Positions 17,161 to 25,441 of a stretch of DNA of 64,000 nt are shown here, piece by piece; within the stretch, counting starts at the first letter, position 1; every line of letters starts with the position of its first letter. The stretch is from Halalkalicoccus sp. CGA53 (GTDB lineage Archaea > Halobacteriota > Halobacteria > Halobacteriales > Halalkalicoccaceae): the NCBI RefSeq assembly GCF_036429475.1, contig NZ_CP144125.1, forward strand, positions 2,542,001 through 2,606,000, read 5' to 3'. The translations under genes were made by a program, and so were the position numbers. The notes beneath the pieces were generated by a model. That model was given only the letters and a program-made list of their open reading frames with translations, made no database searches and had not been told where the DNA came from.

Positions 17161-17178
17161 GATGGCCCGGCATAACAA
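17161..17178 (+). promoter_or_regulatory. ATAACWA element, small Cys protein gene
   Basis: ATAACAA is centred 30 nt before the ATG at 17205. The upstream half (GATGG) is a weak match. Confidence 0.5.
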
Positions 17179-17204
17179 CGGTCGGCTCCCCGGTAGGGTA
17201 GAGT

Positions 17205-17387
17205 ATGGTCTGTCCGTATCTCGAGTACAGGAGCCACGACGAGCGCAACGAGTTCGAACACCCACGGGCGTACTGCACGGCGACCGAGGCGTTCGTCTCG
17301 CCCGTCAAAGCCGACATCTGTAACGACCGCGACCGCTTCTCGCACACCGAGCACTGTTCGATCTACCGGGAGTCCGCCGACGACTGA
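17205..17387 (+). CDS. Small cysteine-containing protein
   Basis: This 60-residue acidic protein begins MVCPYLEYRSHDE and has four cysteines at 3, 24, 39 and 51 plus His50, which could bind zinc. Composition and start context look genuine: an ATAACAA element is centred 30 nt before the ATG. I know similar short haloarchaeal proteins but no function. It converges with the GNAT gene at 17397, leaving nine bases between stops. Confidence 0.75.
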   Translation: MVCPYLEYRSHDERNEFEHPRAYCTATEAFVSPVKADICNDRDRFSHTEHCSIYRESADD

Positions 17388-17396
17388 TCTCCCGCC

Positions 17397-18527
17397 TCAC
17401 CGCGCGTCCCGTTCACAGAACGAGAGCGCCCAGCTCCCGGGATCGAGCAGTCCGTACCCGCCGACCGACCACGACGGCGCCCGGCCACCCGTGAGGTCGT
17501 AGACGACGAGTTCGGTGGGACGCGCCACGAACGAGAGCGGCGCCACGTCGTCCGCGTGAAAGCCGTACCGGGAGAGGACGACGCCCGGGACCGCCCGACC
17601 GCTGTACGCGAGGAGGTCCGCGTCGGCGTGATCCGCGACGATCCGGGAGAACAGCGCGGAGACGGCGTCGACCCTCGCGTGGTTCTCCGCGAGCGGGACG
17701 ACCTCGACCAGCGTGACGAGATCCACGCCACCGACCGAGCGCTCGCCGGTCACGACAGCCGACAGGGGTTCGTCCCCTCGCTCGGCGACGTAGGCCGTGT
17801 ACCGCCACTGCGGGTTCGCAAACCGCCAGCGGTAGAACTCGGCACCGCGCTCGGCGTGGACCCCGTCCGGGGGTGCACGTCCGTAGAGCCGCGAGAGCGT
17901 CTCCACCGGTATCGACCGTTCGCGGCGCACGGAGAGCCCCGACGTCGGCGGCGCGAAGCGCTCTCTCGCGCCGAAGTAGGCCCTGGTGAGCGGTCGAGCG
18001 ACGCGCTCGCCGCGCGAGAACAGGTCGCCGCTCCCGTCGAGCAGCGCGACCGGGTTCTGCACCCGATACCGGACGGGCGTCCGGCCGACGACGCGCCCGC
18101 CGAGTTTCCGGTAGCCCGGGAGCGAGGCGTCGTTCGGGTGGTTGAAGCCGAAGACGGGTTCGACGTCGGTGTAGTACTCGAGGCACCACCGCGTCGTCCG
18201 CGAGAACAGCCCCCTTCGTCTGTGCTCGGGATGGACCATCGTGTCGCCGAACCGGATCGCAAGCACGCGCTCGTCGCCGGCGGTCATCCAGATCGGCACG
18301 CACGGACGGGCGGCGACGAGGTCGCCACCGCACTCCGCGATCACGATCGGGACGTGCGAGACCGCGGGGTTTTCGACGTACTTCCAGTCGAACCATTCCT
18401 CGCTCCCCTCGCCGAAGACGGTGTCGTAGAGGCGCTCGAACGCCTCCCTGTCACCGGGTTCGTAGAGTCGAACGGCGTACTCCTCGGTACCGGGATCGCT
18501 CGAACTCAGGGCGTCAGTTTCGGCCAT
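17397..18527 (-). CDS. GNAT-family N-acetyltransferase, second copy
   Basis: This 376-residue protein is a paralogue of the protein at 8252-9379, with the same order of blocks. YAVRLYEPGDREAFERLYDT is the first strand and helix, and RFGDTMVHPEHRRRGLFSRT carries the acetyl-CoA loop. The shared second domain includes EFYRWRFANPQWRYTAYVAE and ends WALSFCERDAR, close to WLLSSYEQDAR in the other copy. The ATG at 18527 lies 29 nt after a promoter element. It may modify a different amino sugar or position than its paralogue. The acceptor is unknown. Confidence 0.75.
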   Translation of the reverse strand: MAETDALSSSDPGTEEYAVRLYEPGDREAFERLYDTVFGEGSEEWFDWKYVENPAVSHVPIVIAECGGDLVAARPCVPIWMTAGDERVLAIRFGDTMVHPEHRRRGLFSRTTRWCLEYYTDVEPVFGFNHPNDASLPGYRKLGGRVVGRTPVRYRVQNPVALLDGSGDLFSRGERVARPLTRAYFGARERFAPPTSGLSVRRERSIPVETLSRLYGRAPPDGVHAERGAEFYRWRFANPQWRYTAYVAERGDEPLSAVVTGERSVGGVDLVTLVEVVPLAENHARVDAVSALFSRIVADHADADLLAYSGRAVPGVVLSRYGFHADDVAPLSFVARPTELVVYDLTGGRAPSWSVGGYGLLDPGSWALSFCERDAR

Positions 18528-18552
18528 ACTCCCCGCTCCCGCGACGTTCGTA

Positions 18553-18570
18553 TTGTTATCCGTCGCCTTC
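18553..18570 (-). promoter_or_regulatory. RNARS-N6-ATAACWA element, GNAT copy 2
   Basis: On the minus strand: GAAGG, CGACGG, ATAACAA, centred 29 nt before the ATG at 18527. Confidence 0.55.
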
Positions 18571-18620
18571 TCGGCCCGCTCCGATCGCTTTCACTCGACC
18601 TCACGGGGATCGTTCCCCTC

Positions 18621-18638
18621 ATAAGCGGGCGATAACCA
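18621..18638 (+). promoter_or_regulatory. RNARS-N6-ATAACWA-like element, deacetylase gene
   Basis: ATAAG, CGGGCG, ATAACCA, centred 38 nt before the GTG at 18673. With the element at 18553 it makes a divergent promoter pair. Confidence 0.5.
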
Positions 18639-18672
18639 TACCCTGTGGGGGAGAACGGAAGGGTGAACTCAC

Positions 18673-19671
18673 GTGAGAGTCGGGCAGTCAGGGAGCGAGA
18701 GCAGGACGATTCGCGGCGCGCGAGCCGGTCCGCCGCCACGTCGGGGAAACGGTGAGAAGGGGACGGTAGTCCTCTCGATCGACGCGGAACTGGCCTGGGG
18801 GTTTCACGACCTCGACCGCCTCCCGGAGCGCCGTATCCACGCCGCGCCCGATGCCTGGTACACGCTCGTCTCGCTGCTTGAGGAGTACGACCTGCCCGCG
18901 ACCTGGGCGATCGTCGGCCACCTCTTTCTCCCCGAATGCGACGGGACGCACGCCGACCACCCGCTCTCGCCCGGCTGGTTCGAACGCGATCCGGGCTCGG
19001 AGACTGGCCGACCGGCCTGGTTCGGTCGCGACCTGATCGATGCCGTCCTCGACGCGAAGGTCGACCACGAGGTCGCCTCCCACTCCTTTTCACACGTCGA
19101 GTTCGGCCACTCCGAGACGACGCGCGAGGTCGCGGCGACGGAGGTGGGAGCGAGCATCGACGCCGCGGCCGACCTCGGACTCTCGCTCCGCTCGTTCGTC
19201 TTCCCGCGAAACGACGTCGGCCACCGCGACGTCCTCGCGGCGTACGGCTTCGAGAGCTACCGGGGGACGCGCCCCGGTCGCTGGTACGACGACGTACCGG
19301 CGCCCCGCCTCGGGAAGCTCGTCGACGCGGCGCTCGTCCGCTCGCCCCCGCCGCTGGTCGCACCCGAGCCCGACGAGTACGGTCTGGTCGACGTCCCCGC
19401 GTCGCTCTGTCTGTTCGGTTTCGAGGGGCTGGTGCGCTCGCTCGTCGAACCGGTCGGCGGCGACCCCGTCGTGCGACAGGCGAAGCTGGGCATCGACGAC
19501 GCCGTCCGGTCCGGGGGCGTCTTCCACCTCTGGCTCCACCCGAACGACCTGGTCGGGAAGCGAGAGCGCGAGCGCCTCCGTCGCGTCCTCTCTTACCTCG
19601 CCCGACGGCGGGCGGACGCCGATCTGACGGTGAAGACGATGGCCGAGGTCGCGGCGGAGGCGCGACCGTAG
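18673..19671 (+). CDS. Polysaccharide deacetylase family protein
   Basis: This 332-residue protein has the NodB-type fold: VVLSIDAELAWGFHD near 32-46 (motif 1, with the metal/catalytic acidic pair), ATWAIVGHLF, then HEVASHSFSHVEFGH (motif 2, metal-binding His pair), FVFPRNDVGHRDVL and a late FHLWLHPND (motif 5 His). Such enzymes remove N- or O-acetyl groups from glycans. No signal peptide is seen, so it may act in the cytoplasm on a lipid-linked unit or a nucleotide sugar. The GTG is the only upstream start in frame. It converges with the membrane protein gene that ends at 19688. Confidence 0.8.
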   Translation: MRVGQSGSESRTIRGARAGPPPRRGNGEKGTVVLSIDAELAWGFHDLDRLPERRIHAAPDAWYTLVSLLEEYDLPATWAIVGHLFLPECDGTHADHPLSPGWFERDPGSETGRPAWFGRDLIDAVLDAKVDHEVASHSFSHVEFGHSETTREVAATEVGASIDAAADLGLSLRSFVFPRNDVGHRDVLAAYGFESYRGTRPGRWYDDVPAPRLGKLVDAALVRSPPPLVAPEPDEYGLVDVPASLCLFGFEGLVRSLVEPVGGDPVVRQAKLGIDDAVRSGGVFHLWLHPNDLVGKRERERLRRVLSYLARRRADADLTVKTMAEVAAEARP

Positions 19672-19687
19672 GACCGCGAGACCGCGA

Positions 19688-21517
19688 TCACCCGTCTTCG
19701 GTGGTCGTCGACGCCCCCTCGGCCGGGTCGTCGTCCGCCGCGTAGTAGAGGTCGAACTCCCCGTTCGTGTGGATCTTCTGCAGGCCGACCTGGCTCTCGA
19801 CGGCCGCGAAGTCCTCGCTCCCGTAGCGAAGCCCCTTGAACGCCTTCGCCTCGCGGTGTTCGTCGATCTCCGTGACGACGACGTACCTGTCGCCGTCGAA
19901 GTGACTCGATATCCCCCCGTGGAGCGCCTCCCGCGGCACCTCCTCCTGGTTGAGGTCCGTGCGTCCCCCGCCGTGGATCGCGTCGGTGTACCGTGCGGGA
20001 CCTCCCCGGATACCCACGAACTCGACTCCCTCCTGCTGGTTGTCGAACGCGACCCGGTGGCCGTGCATCTGCTGTTCGGTGACGTGTGGGGACTGCAGGT
20101 AGACGTACGGCGAGGGGAAGAAGACCACGAGCGAGAGGACGAGCAGGCAGGCGAAGAGCACGCCGACCGCGCCCGTCACGTGCGCCCGAGAGAGCCGGGT
20201 CGAGGCGAGCCGGATCGAGAGGACGACCCCGACGGCGCCGAGCACGGTGACGAACAGCATCTGGAGGCCGAAGACCCGGAAGTACATCTCCGAGAGCGTG
20301 CTGACGTAGTAGAACGCGAAGACCGGGACGAGGCTCGCGAGCGCGACGCCGAGATAGAGCACCCCGGGTCGGTCGACGCCTCCGAGCGAGAGCCGGTCCC
20401 TGAAGAGCACGAGCCCGACGGCTAGCGCGGTGAGCGCACAGAACAGCAGGCTGACGGCGAACAGCTTGAGGAACACCTCCTCGACGGTCGCGCCGATCGC
20501 GGCCAACGACGCGCTCTGTGTTCCGACGGACTCGGCCGCCTGCTCCGTCGACCGTCCGGTGAGGTACTCGATCACCGAGACGGTCGCCCGGTAGGCGATG
20601 CCCTCGAAGAGCCCGTGGACCGAGCCCCAGAGGACGAACCAGCCGGCGAGGAACACCACGTGACCGCCGACCGACGGCTGTCTCAGCCGCGCGGCGACAC
20701 GCGGGAGCAGCCTGACGGCCCACTGGAGGGCGACGATCGCGACGAGCACGACGAGGACGTGGGCCGCTAACTGCGGGTGGTAGATCACGAGCGCGGCCGA
20801 GAAGACGACCATGAGCGCGGTCAGCGGTCCGTGGAGGGGGTGGTCCGTCGACGTCGAGAGATACCGGACGAGCAGGTAGACGAGCGCCGTCGAGAGGAGG
20901 ATCGTCTGGGTCATCGCGTGGGTGTGGGGGTGCGTGCTCATGTGGGTGATCGGGAGGAGCAAGAACGCCGAGAACGCCCCGACAACGACGCTCTCGTGGC
21001 CGGGGACGAGCGCCGCCACGGTGAGCGGGACGAAGAGGAAGAAGACGACGACGAAGCAGACGACCATCACCAGCACCGACCGGGTGAGCGAGAGCCCGGT
21101 CAGCAGGCGGATCGTCACCGCCACGCTGTGGATCCCAGGGTAGAACAGGTCTGCAGAGGTCATGGATCCGGTCTGTAAGTCCCGCGCCCAGCCGAGGTGG
21201 GTGAGCGAGTCGTACATCCCGTAGAAGTGGTAGTTCCGCAACAGGGGGAGGGCGAACGCGCTCACCGTCGCGAGCCCGCCCAGACCGACGCCGGCGAGCC
21301 GCAGCGACGCCGGCCCCGCCGAGAAGGAGACGAGCAACGAGACGGCGAGCGCGAAGCCGAGGCCGACCCAGAACCCCGTCGGACTCTCGATGTAGGGCGA
21401 GAGCTCGTGGGCGGTCGCCGGCGAGAGGTACGCGACGGCGATCGCGCCGGTCACCGCGAGGTAGCCGAGCGCGAGCGTCGCCGCCGTCTTGGCCCACCGG
21501 TCTCCCTGCCTAATCAT
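19688..21517 (-). CDS. Large multi-spanning protein, GT-C or polymerase candidate
   Basis: This 609-residue membrane protein has about a dozen hydrophobic segments and a soluble C-terminal region of about 130 residues. An extracellular-type loop after the third segment, RNYHFYGMYDSLTHLGWARD, resembles the acidic first loop of GT-C glycosyltransferases. It is the only large polytopic protein beside the flippase, so it is the best candidate for polymerase or lipid-linked glycosyltransferase in the region. This is inference. Start 21517 (MIRQGD) is preferred because the alternative GTG at 21553 lies only 20 nt from the promoter element. Confidence 0.65.
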   Translation of the reverse strand: MIRQGDRWAKTAATLALGYLAVTGAIAVAYLSPATAHELSPYIESPTGFWVGLGFALAVSLLVSFSAGPASLRLAGVGLGGLATVSAFALPLLRNYHFYGMYDSLTHLGWARDLQTGSMTSADLFYPGIHSVAVTIRLLTGLSLTRSVLVMVVCFVVVFFLFVPLTVAALVPGHESVVVGAFSAFLLLPITHMSTHPHTHAMTQTILLSTALVYLLVRYLSTSTDHPLHGPLTALMVVFSAALVIYHPQLAAHVLVVLVAIVALQWAVRLLPRVAARLRQPSVGGHVVFLAGWFVLWGSVHGLFEGIAYRATVSVIEYLTGRSTEQAAESVGTQSASLAAIGATVEEVFLKLFAVSLLFCALTALAVGLVLFRDRLSLGGVDRPGVLYLGVALASLVPVFAFYYVSTLSEMYFRVFGLQMLFVTVLGAVGVVLSIRLASTRLSRAHVTGAVGVLFACLLVLSLVVFFPSPYVYLQSPHVTEQQMHGHRVAFDNQQEGVEFVGIRGGPARYTDAIHGGGRTDLNQEEVPREALHGGISSHFDGDRYVVVTEIDEHREAKAFKGLRYGSEDFAAVESQVGLQKIHTNGEFDLYYAADDDPAEGASTTTEDG

Positions 21518-21569
21518 CTCTCTCGTCTCACCTCTCGATGGCTTCCCGTACACACTCGACCGAACCCCC

Positions 21570-21587
21570 TTGTTATCGACCCCTTAC
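21570..21587 (-). promoter_or_regulatory. RNARS-N6-ATAACWA element, GT-C-like gene
   Basis: On the minus strand: GTAAG, GGGTCG, ATAACAA, centred 56 nt before the ATG at 21517. It also overlaps the flippase/GT-C intergenic gap. Confidence 0.5.
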
Positions 21588-21617
21588 CGCGGGTCTGTGT
21601 GCCGGTTTCCCTCGCGC

Positions 21618-23084
21618 TCAGCTGATAAGCGTCATCGGCTCACGGGGGTCGACCATCCCGAAGAACGAGGCGGCGACCAGCCAGACGAGCAGGCCGAGAC
21701 CGACGACCGCGAACAGCGCGAGGATATTCGTCGCGAGCGGGACCGACAGCCACACGACCGCGCCCATCGCGAGCGCGATCAGGGAGACATGAGCGAGCGA
21801 GCGCGCCATCCGCGCGAGATCGAGGCCGAGTTCGGTGTGGATGACGTAGACGTTGAACGCCACCATGAGCCCGAAGCTGAAGACGGTCGCCGCCGCCGCG
21901 CCGACGATGCCGACGACCGGGATCAACAGCAGGCTGAGAACGAAGTTGAGCACGCCGGTCGCGCCCTTCGCGATCGCGCGGGCGCGGGCACGACCGAGGT
22001 AGTCGAGGCCGTCGTTGGTGATCTTGTCGATCGCCTGGAAGAGGACGAACCCGCTCAGCACCTGGATCGCGGGGACCGCACCCAGGTACGCCGTCCCGAA
22101 GACGTGACGCACCATCGGCTCGGCGACGAGGACGAGGCCGACGATCCCGGGGAGGTAGAGCAGACAGATCCCCTCGAACGTCGACTCGTAGAGGCGGGCG
22201 GCGCTCTCTAGCTGCTCACCGGCCTTCCGCTCGCCGTAGGTTGGCGAGACGGTGAACCCGAGCGCCTGCGCCGGCGCCATCACGAAGTCGGCGATCTGTT
22301 TCGCGAGCGTGTAGTAGCCGACGGCGACCGGGGTGAGAAAGAAGCCGATCAGGACGAGGTCGACGCGCTTGTAGAGCACGTTCGCGCTCCGAGTGACCGT
22401 GAGCGGGACGCTGTACTCGGCGATCCTGCGGGGCAGATCGTAACCGATCGCGGGCGCCCGCTCGTACGCCGAGAGGGTTCGGTGGAGCATGACCAGCCCC
22501 ACGACGCTCGCCACCGCGTACCCCGCGATGTAGCCGAAGAGCGCGCCGAGTGCGCCGAACCCGACGGCGACGAGTCCGAGGACGAACCCGAGCGTGCCGA
22601 GGTTCGTCACCACGACGACGATGGCGCTGAGATCGACGCGGTTGAACCCCTGGAAGACGAGGTGGAGGTAGCCGTTGAGCGCGCTGAAGACGATATACCC
22701 GAACCCCAGGAGCAGGAACGGGGCGAGCGCGGGTTCGCCTATCGCGCGCGCGATCGGGCCGCTCGCGGCCGCGACGACGATCGCAGTGATTCCCACCGTG
22801 ACCGCGTTGTAGCCCATCGACACCCGGACGATGTGTGGGACCTGCCCCGGGTCCGTCTCCCTGTACTCGGCGACGTAGCGAGCGGCCGATTTCGGAAAGC
22901 CCAGCTGTCCGAACAGCAGCGCGACGCTGAACACCGAGATGGCGAGAAAGAGCAGGCCGTACTCACCGGGGGTGAGAAAGAGGCGGACGAGGACGATCAC
23001 GAGCGCCCCTTGGACGACGACGCGAACGATGTCGGCGACCAACGTAGCCTTCAGTCCCTCGATAGCCCCGTCGCTCGGCGCCAT
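21618..23084 (-). CDS. Polysaccharide flippase (MATE/Wzx-like)
   Basis: This 488-residue protein has about fourteen predicted membrane segments, the length and pattern of polysaccharide-biosynthesis exporters. Landmarks are LVRLFLTPGEYGLLFLAISV in helices 1-2, GQLGFPKSAARYVAEYRETD in the first cytoplasmic loop and EYSVPLTVTRSANVLYKRVD in the central half. It would flip lipid-linked repeat units across the cytoplasmic membrane. It lies downstream of the Gfo/Idh gene on the same strand with an 86-nt gap and no promoter element of its own, so it is probably cotranscribed from 26665 or 24268. Confidence 0.88.
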   Translation of the reverse strand: MAPSDGAIEGLKATLVADIVRVVVQGALVIVLVRLFLTPGEYGLLFLAISVFSVALLFGQLGFPKSAARYVAEYRETDPGQVPHIVRVSMGYNAVTVGITAIVVAAASGPIARAIGEPALAPFLLLGFGYIVFSALNGYLHLVFQGFNRVDLSAIVVVVTNLGTLGFVLGLVAVGFGALGALFGYIAGYAVASVVGLVMLHRTLSAYERAPAIGYDLPRRIAEYSVPLTVTRSANVLYKRVDLVLIGFFLTPVAVGYYTLAKQIADFVMAPAQALGFTVSPTYGERKAGEQLESAARLYESTFEGICLLYLPGIVGLVLVAEPMVRHVFGTAYLGAVPAIQVLSGFVLFQAIDKITNDGLDYLGRARARAIAKGATGVLNFVLSLLLIPVVGIVGAAAATVFSFGLMVAFNVYVIHTELGLDLARMARSLAHVSLIALAMGAVVWLSVPLATNILALFAVVGLGLLVWLVAASFFGMVDPREPMTLIS

Positions 23085-23170
23085 CTACGAGTCGCTCCCC
23101 GACACTCCGATCCACGTTCCCGCTCTCGATCGGCCGATGCGGGCGTTCGCCGTACGGGGCCGGCTCACCG

Positions 23171-24268
23171 TCACTCGCCGTCCAGCAACGGCACTCGGCT
23201 CTCCCCATCCGCGGCCGTCCGGAGCTCCTCCATCAGCCGGATCGTCCACCACGACTCGGTGAGCGACACCGGCGGCTCCCCCCCTTCCTCTAGCGCCCGC
23301 GAGACGAGGTCGAACTGGTAGAAGTGTGGGTTGAGCGCCTTCTTTCGCTCCCAGTCGCCGTGTATCGCGCGTTCGGCGACGGCGCGGACGTTCGCCCCGA
23401 GGCCGGCGAGCTGCTGGGTCGCGATGTCGACGTTCCGCAGCGCTTTCGCGGCCGACGAGCGCGCGTAGTCCGAATCGACGGTTCTCACCGTCTGGAGGAT
23501 CATGTCCGCGACGACCGAGCGGTCGTCGCCGTGGACGTGGATCTGGCGTTTGGGCATCCCGCCGGCGATCATCGTCGCGCTGCAGAGCACCTCCTCGTCG
23601 GTGACGTAGCCCAGCTGTGCGCCGTCGTAGGCGAAGCCCCGGTCGTACTCGGTCGAGAGCGCGACCCGCGCACAGATCGCCCCCTCGCTCCGCGGGTAGC
23701 CCCCCGTCGAGAGCGTGAGGTAGATCGGGTGGGGAAGCCCCTCCTCGAACTCCCCGCCCAGGAGGTCGAACACCCAGCTCCCGCGGTTCGCCTCGTCGGG
23801 TCTGGTGTGGCCGCTGTAGACGAGGTTCACGCCCCGGAGCGTCCCGAGCGCCCCGGTCTCGAGCAGCTCCTCGACGCGTCGCATCGCCGGGTCGAAGCGG
23901 TGCTGGTGGACGGGGATCACGGGGACGCCGTGGGCCGCCGCGAGCGACTCCAGCCGTTCGAGCTCCTCCAACGTCTCGGTGACCGGCTTCTCGATCACCG
24001 TCGGGATCCCGGCCTCGATCGTCCGCTCCGCGATCGGGAGGTGGGTCCCGACCGGCGTGCAGACGTGCACACAGTCGAGATCGAGGTCCGCTATCATCCG
24101 ATCGACGTTGGTGTAGGGGACGATCGAGTGTTCCCTCGCCGCCCTCGTCGCGCTCTCCCTGTTCACGTCACAGACGGCGAGCAGGTCGGTCCGCGGGTTC
24201 TCCGCGAGCCCCGAGAGGTGACTGCCCGAGACGGTTCCGGCGCCGACGACTGCCGTACGTAGGCTCAT
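23171..24268 (-). CDS. Gfo/Idh/MocA-family oxidoreductase
   Basis: This 365-residue NAD(P)-dependent sugar oxidoreductase has the Rossmann motif TAVVGAGTVSGSHLSGL near 4-20, CDVNRESATRAA, HVCTPVGTHLP and the family EKPVTETLEELERL, where the lysine of EKP is catalytic. In glycan loci such enzymes oxidise or epimerise nucleotide sugars, for example at C3. The start at 24268 (MSLRTAV) is supported by a promoter element centred 30 nt upstream and by the Rossmann fold beginning at once. The longer upstream frame is antisense to the next gene. Flippase and GT-C genes follow on the same strand. Confidence 0.85.
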   Translation of the reverse strand: MSLRTAVVGAGTVSGSHLSGLAENPRTDLLAVCDVNRESATRAAREHSIVPYTNVDRMIADLDLDCVHVCTPVGTHLPIAERTIEAGIPTVIEKPVTETLEELERLESLAAAHGVPVIPVHQHRFDPAMRRVEELLETGALGTLRGVNLVYSGHTRPDEANRGSWVFDLLGGEFEEGLPHPIYLTLSTGGYPRSEGAICARVALSTEYDRGFAYDGAQLGYVTDEEVLCSATMIAGGMPKRQIHVHGDDRSVVADMILQTVRTVDSDYARSSAAKALRNVDIATQQLAGLGANVRAVAERAIHGDWERKKALNPHFYQFDLVSRALEEGGEPPVSLTESWWTIRLMEELRTAADGESRVPLLDGE

Positions 24269-24294
24269 CACTCTCCCTGCGTGTATGACCGGCA

Positions 24295-24312
24295 TTGTTA
24301 TGCCGCGAGTAC
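24295..24312 (-). promoter_or_regulatory. RNARS-N6-ATAACWA element, Gfo/Idh gene
   Basis: On the minus strand: GTACT, CGCGGC, ATAACAA, centred 30 nt before the ATG at 24268. It overlaps the stop of the preceding gene, so it is an internal promoter of the run. Confidence 0.5.
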
Positions 24313-25440
24313 GGCACACGCGAGCCCGGATCGGGCGGGATCGACCGGGAGTCGGAGGAGCCGGCCGTCGTCGCGGTCGGTGTTGTACGGGTTCAGGACC
24401 ACCCCGCGCTCGCGGTCGGCGTCGAGGTAGACGTACGCGCCCGCGGACGGGGCGAGACCTCCGGGATTCACCCGGTCGACGAGCGCGCGTCTCCGACCGT
24501 AGGAGACCACTTCCGTCCACTCGGTGTACTCGTTCGCGTCGGAGGCGGCGACGACACGAACGCGGTCGGTCGCGGTCGTCCCCCGCTCCTCCGGGGGTGC
24601 CGTCGAGTCGGGTCCGGACTCGGCGCTGGTCGAGAAGACGGCCCACCGCTCGCCTCCTGTCTCGACCGTCGTCGCGTAGAACACCGACCCGTCCACGGCG
24701 TGAACGACCTCCGGTCGCCCCTCCGAGAGCGCGTCGCGATCCAGCCGAAAGAGGAGGTTGCGCTCGGCGTAGACGCTGTCCATCCCCCAAAGCACGGACT
24801 CGGGAGTGAACGCGAGGTCCACCGCCCGCCACCGCTGACTCCCCGAACCGACCACCTCGAACGAGCCCCCGCGAAGGCGGCCGATCCGGCTCTCGCGGTC
24901 GGTGTCGCCCGTCGTGATCCAGAGGTCGCCCGTGTAGGGGTCGGCCCGCACCGCGTGTACGTGGCGAACGTCGGGCAGCGAGAGGGCCGTCTCCCAGCTC
25001 CGCCCCTCGTCTTCCGACCGGAGCACCCTCGGTACGGTGTCGATCGCGAGCGGGTACTCCCCCAGGTAGACGTCTCCCTCGTGGTGACAGAGCCCCGTCG
25101 GGAGGAGGCCCTTCGGACCCGAGGAGGGTGGGAGCTCGCGCGAGACCGCCCAAGACCGCCCGCCGTCGCGAGAGACGAACAGCCACCGCCAGCTCGCGGC
25201 GAACAGCAGGTCGGCGGTGATCGGGAAGAGCGTGAGGCTCGGGAACCGCCCGACGACCGGAGAGAGCAGCGCTCTCCCACGACGGTCGGTCGTGAGCCCG
25301 TAGACCGGCCGTCTCCGACCCCGCTCCGGGTTCGGCACCCGGCCGACGCGCTCGAACCCCTCGCCTCCCTCGCGCTCTCCGAGGATCGACCGGCCGACGC
25401 TGGCGTAGATCCGGCCGTCGACGATCCCGCCGAGTTTCAT
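24298..25440 (-). CDS. Beta-propeller protein with BNR/Asp-box repeats
   Basis: This 380-residue protein has at least two Asp-box motifs, SRDGGRSW near 88 and SEDEGRSW near 141, typical of sialidase-like and sortilin-like propellers. The remaining blades are recognisable by repeated short beta strands (VYLGEYP, DLWITTGD, LLFRLDRD). No signal peptide is visible, and the sialidase catalytic arginine triad cannot be assigned. It may bind or process glycan, or fold as a scaffold. It starts one base after the stop of the toroid gene at 25442, so the two are translationally linked. Confidence 0.65.
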   Translation of the reverse strand: MKLGGIVDGRIYASVGRSILGEREGGEGFERVGRVPNPERGRRRPVYGLTTDRRGRALLSPVVGRFPSLTLFPITADLLFAASWRWLFVSRDGGRSWAVSRELPPSSGPKGLLPTGLCHHEGDVYLGEYPLAIDTVPRVLRSEDEGRSWETALSLPDVRHVHAVRADPYTGDLWITTGDTDRESRIGRLRGGSFEVVGSGSQRWRAVDLAFTPESVLWGMDSVYAERNLLFRLDRDALSEGRPEVVHAVDGSVFYATTVETGGERWAVFSTSAESGPDSTAPPEERGTTATDRVRVVAASDANEYTEWTEVVSYGRRRALVDRVNPGGLAPSAGAYVYLDADRERGVVLNPYNTDRDDGRLLRLPVDPARSGLACAVLAA

Positions 25441-25441
25441 C

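Noticed and set aside
18663-18743. GTG-started small frame 28 nt after the element at 18621, ending before the deacetylase core
   Set aside because: It runs inside the deacetylase reading frame region and does not end on a usable in-frame start, so it is not like the other upstream ORFs.
24269-25186. Long N-terminal extension of the Gfo/Idh frame
   Set aside because: It is antisense-like within the propeller gene region, without family character; the Rossmann motif begins right after the ATG at 24268.
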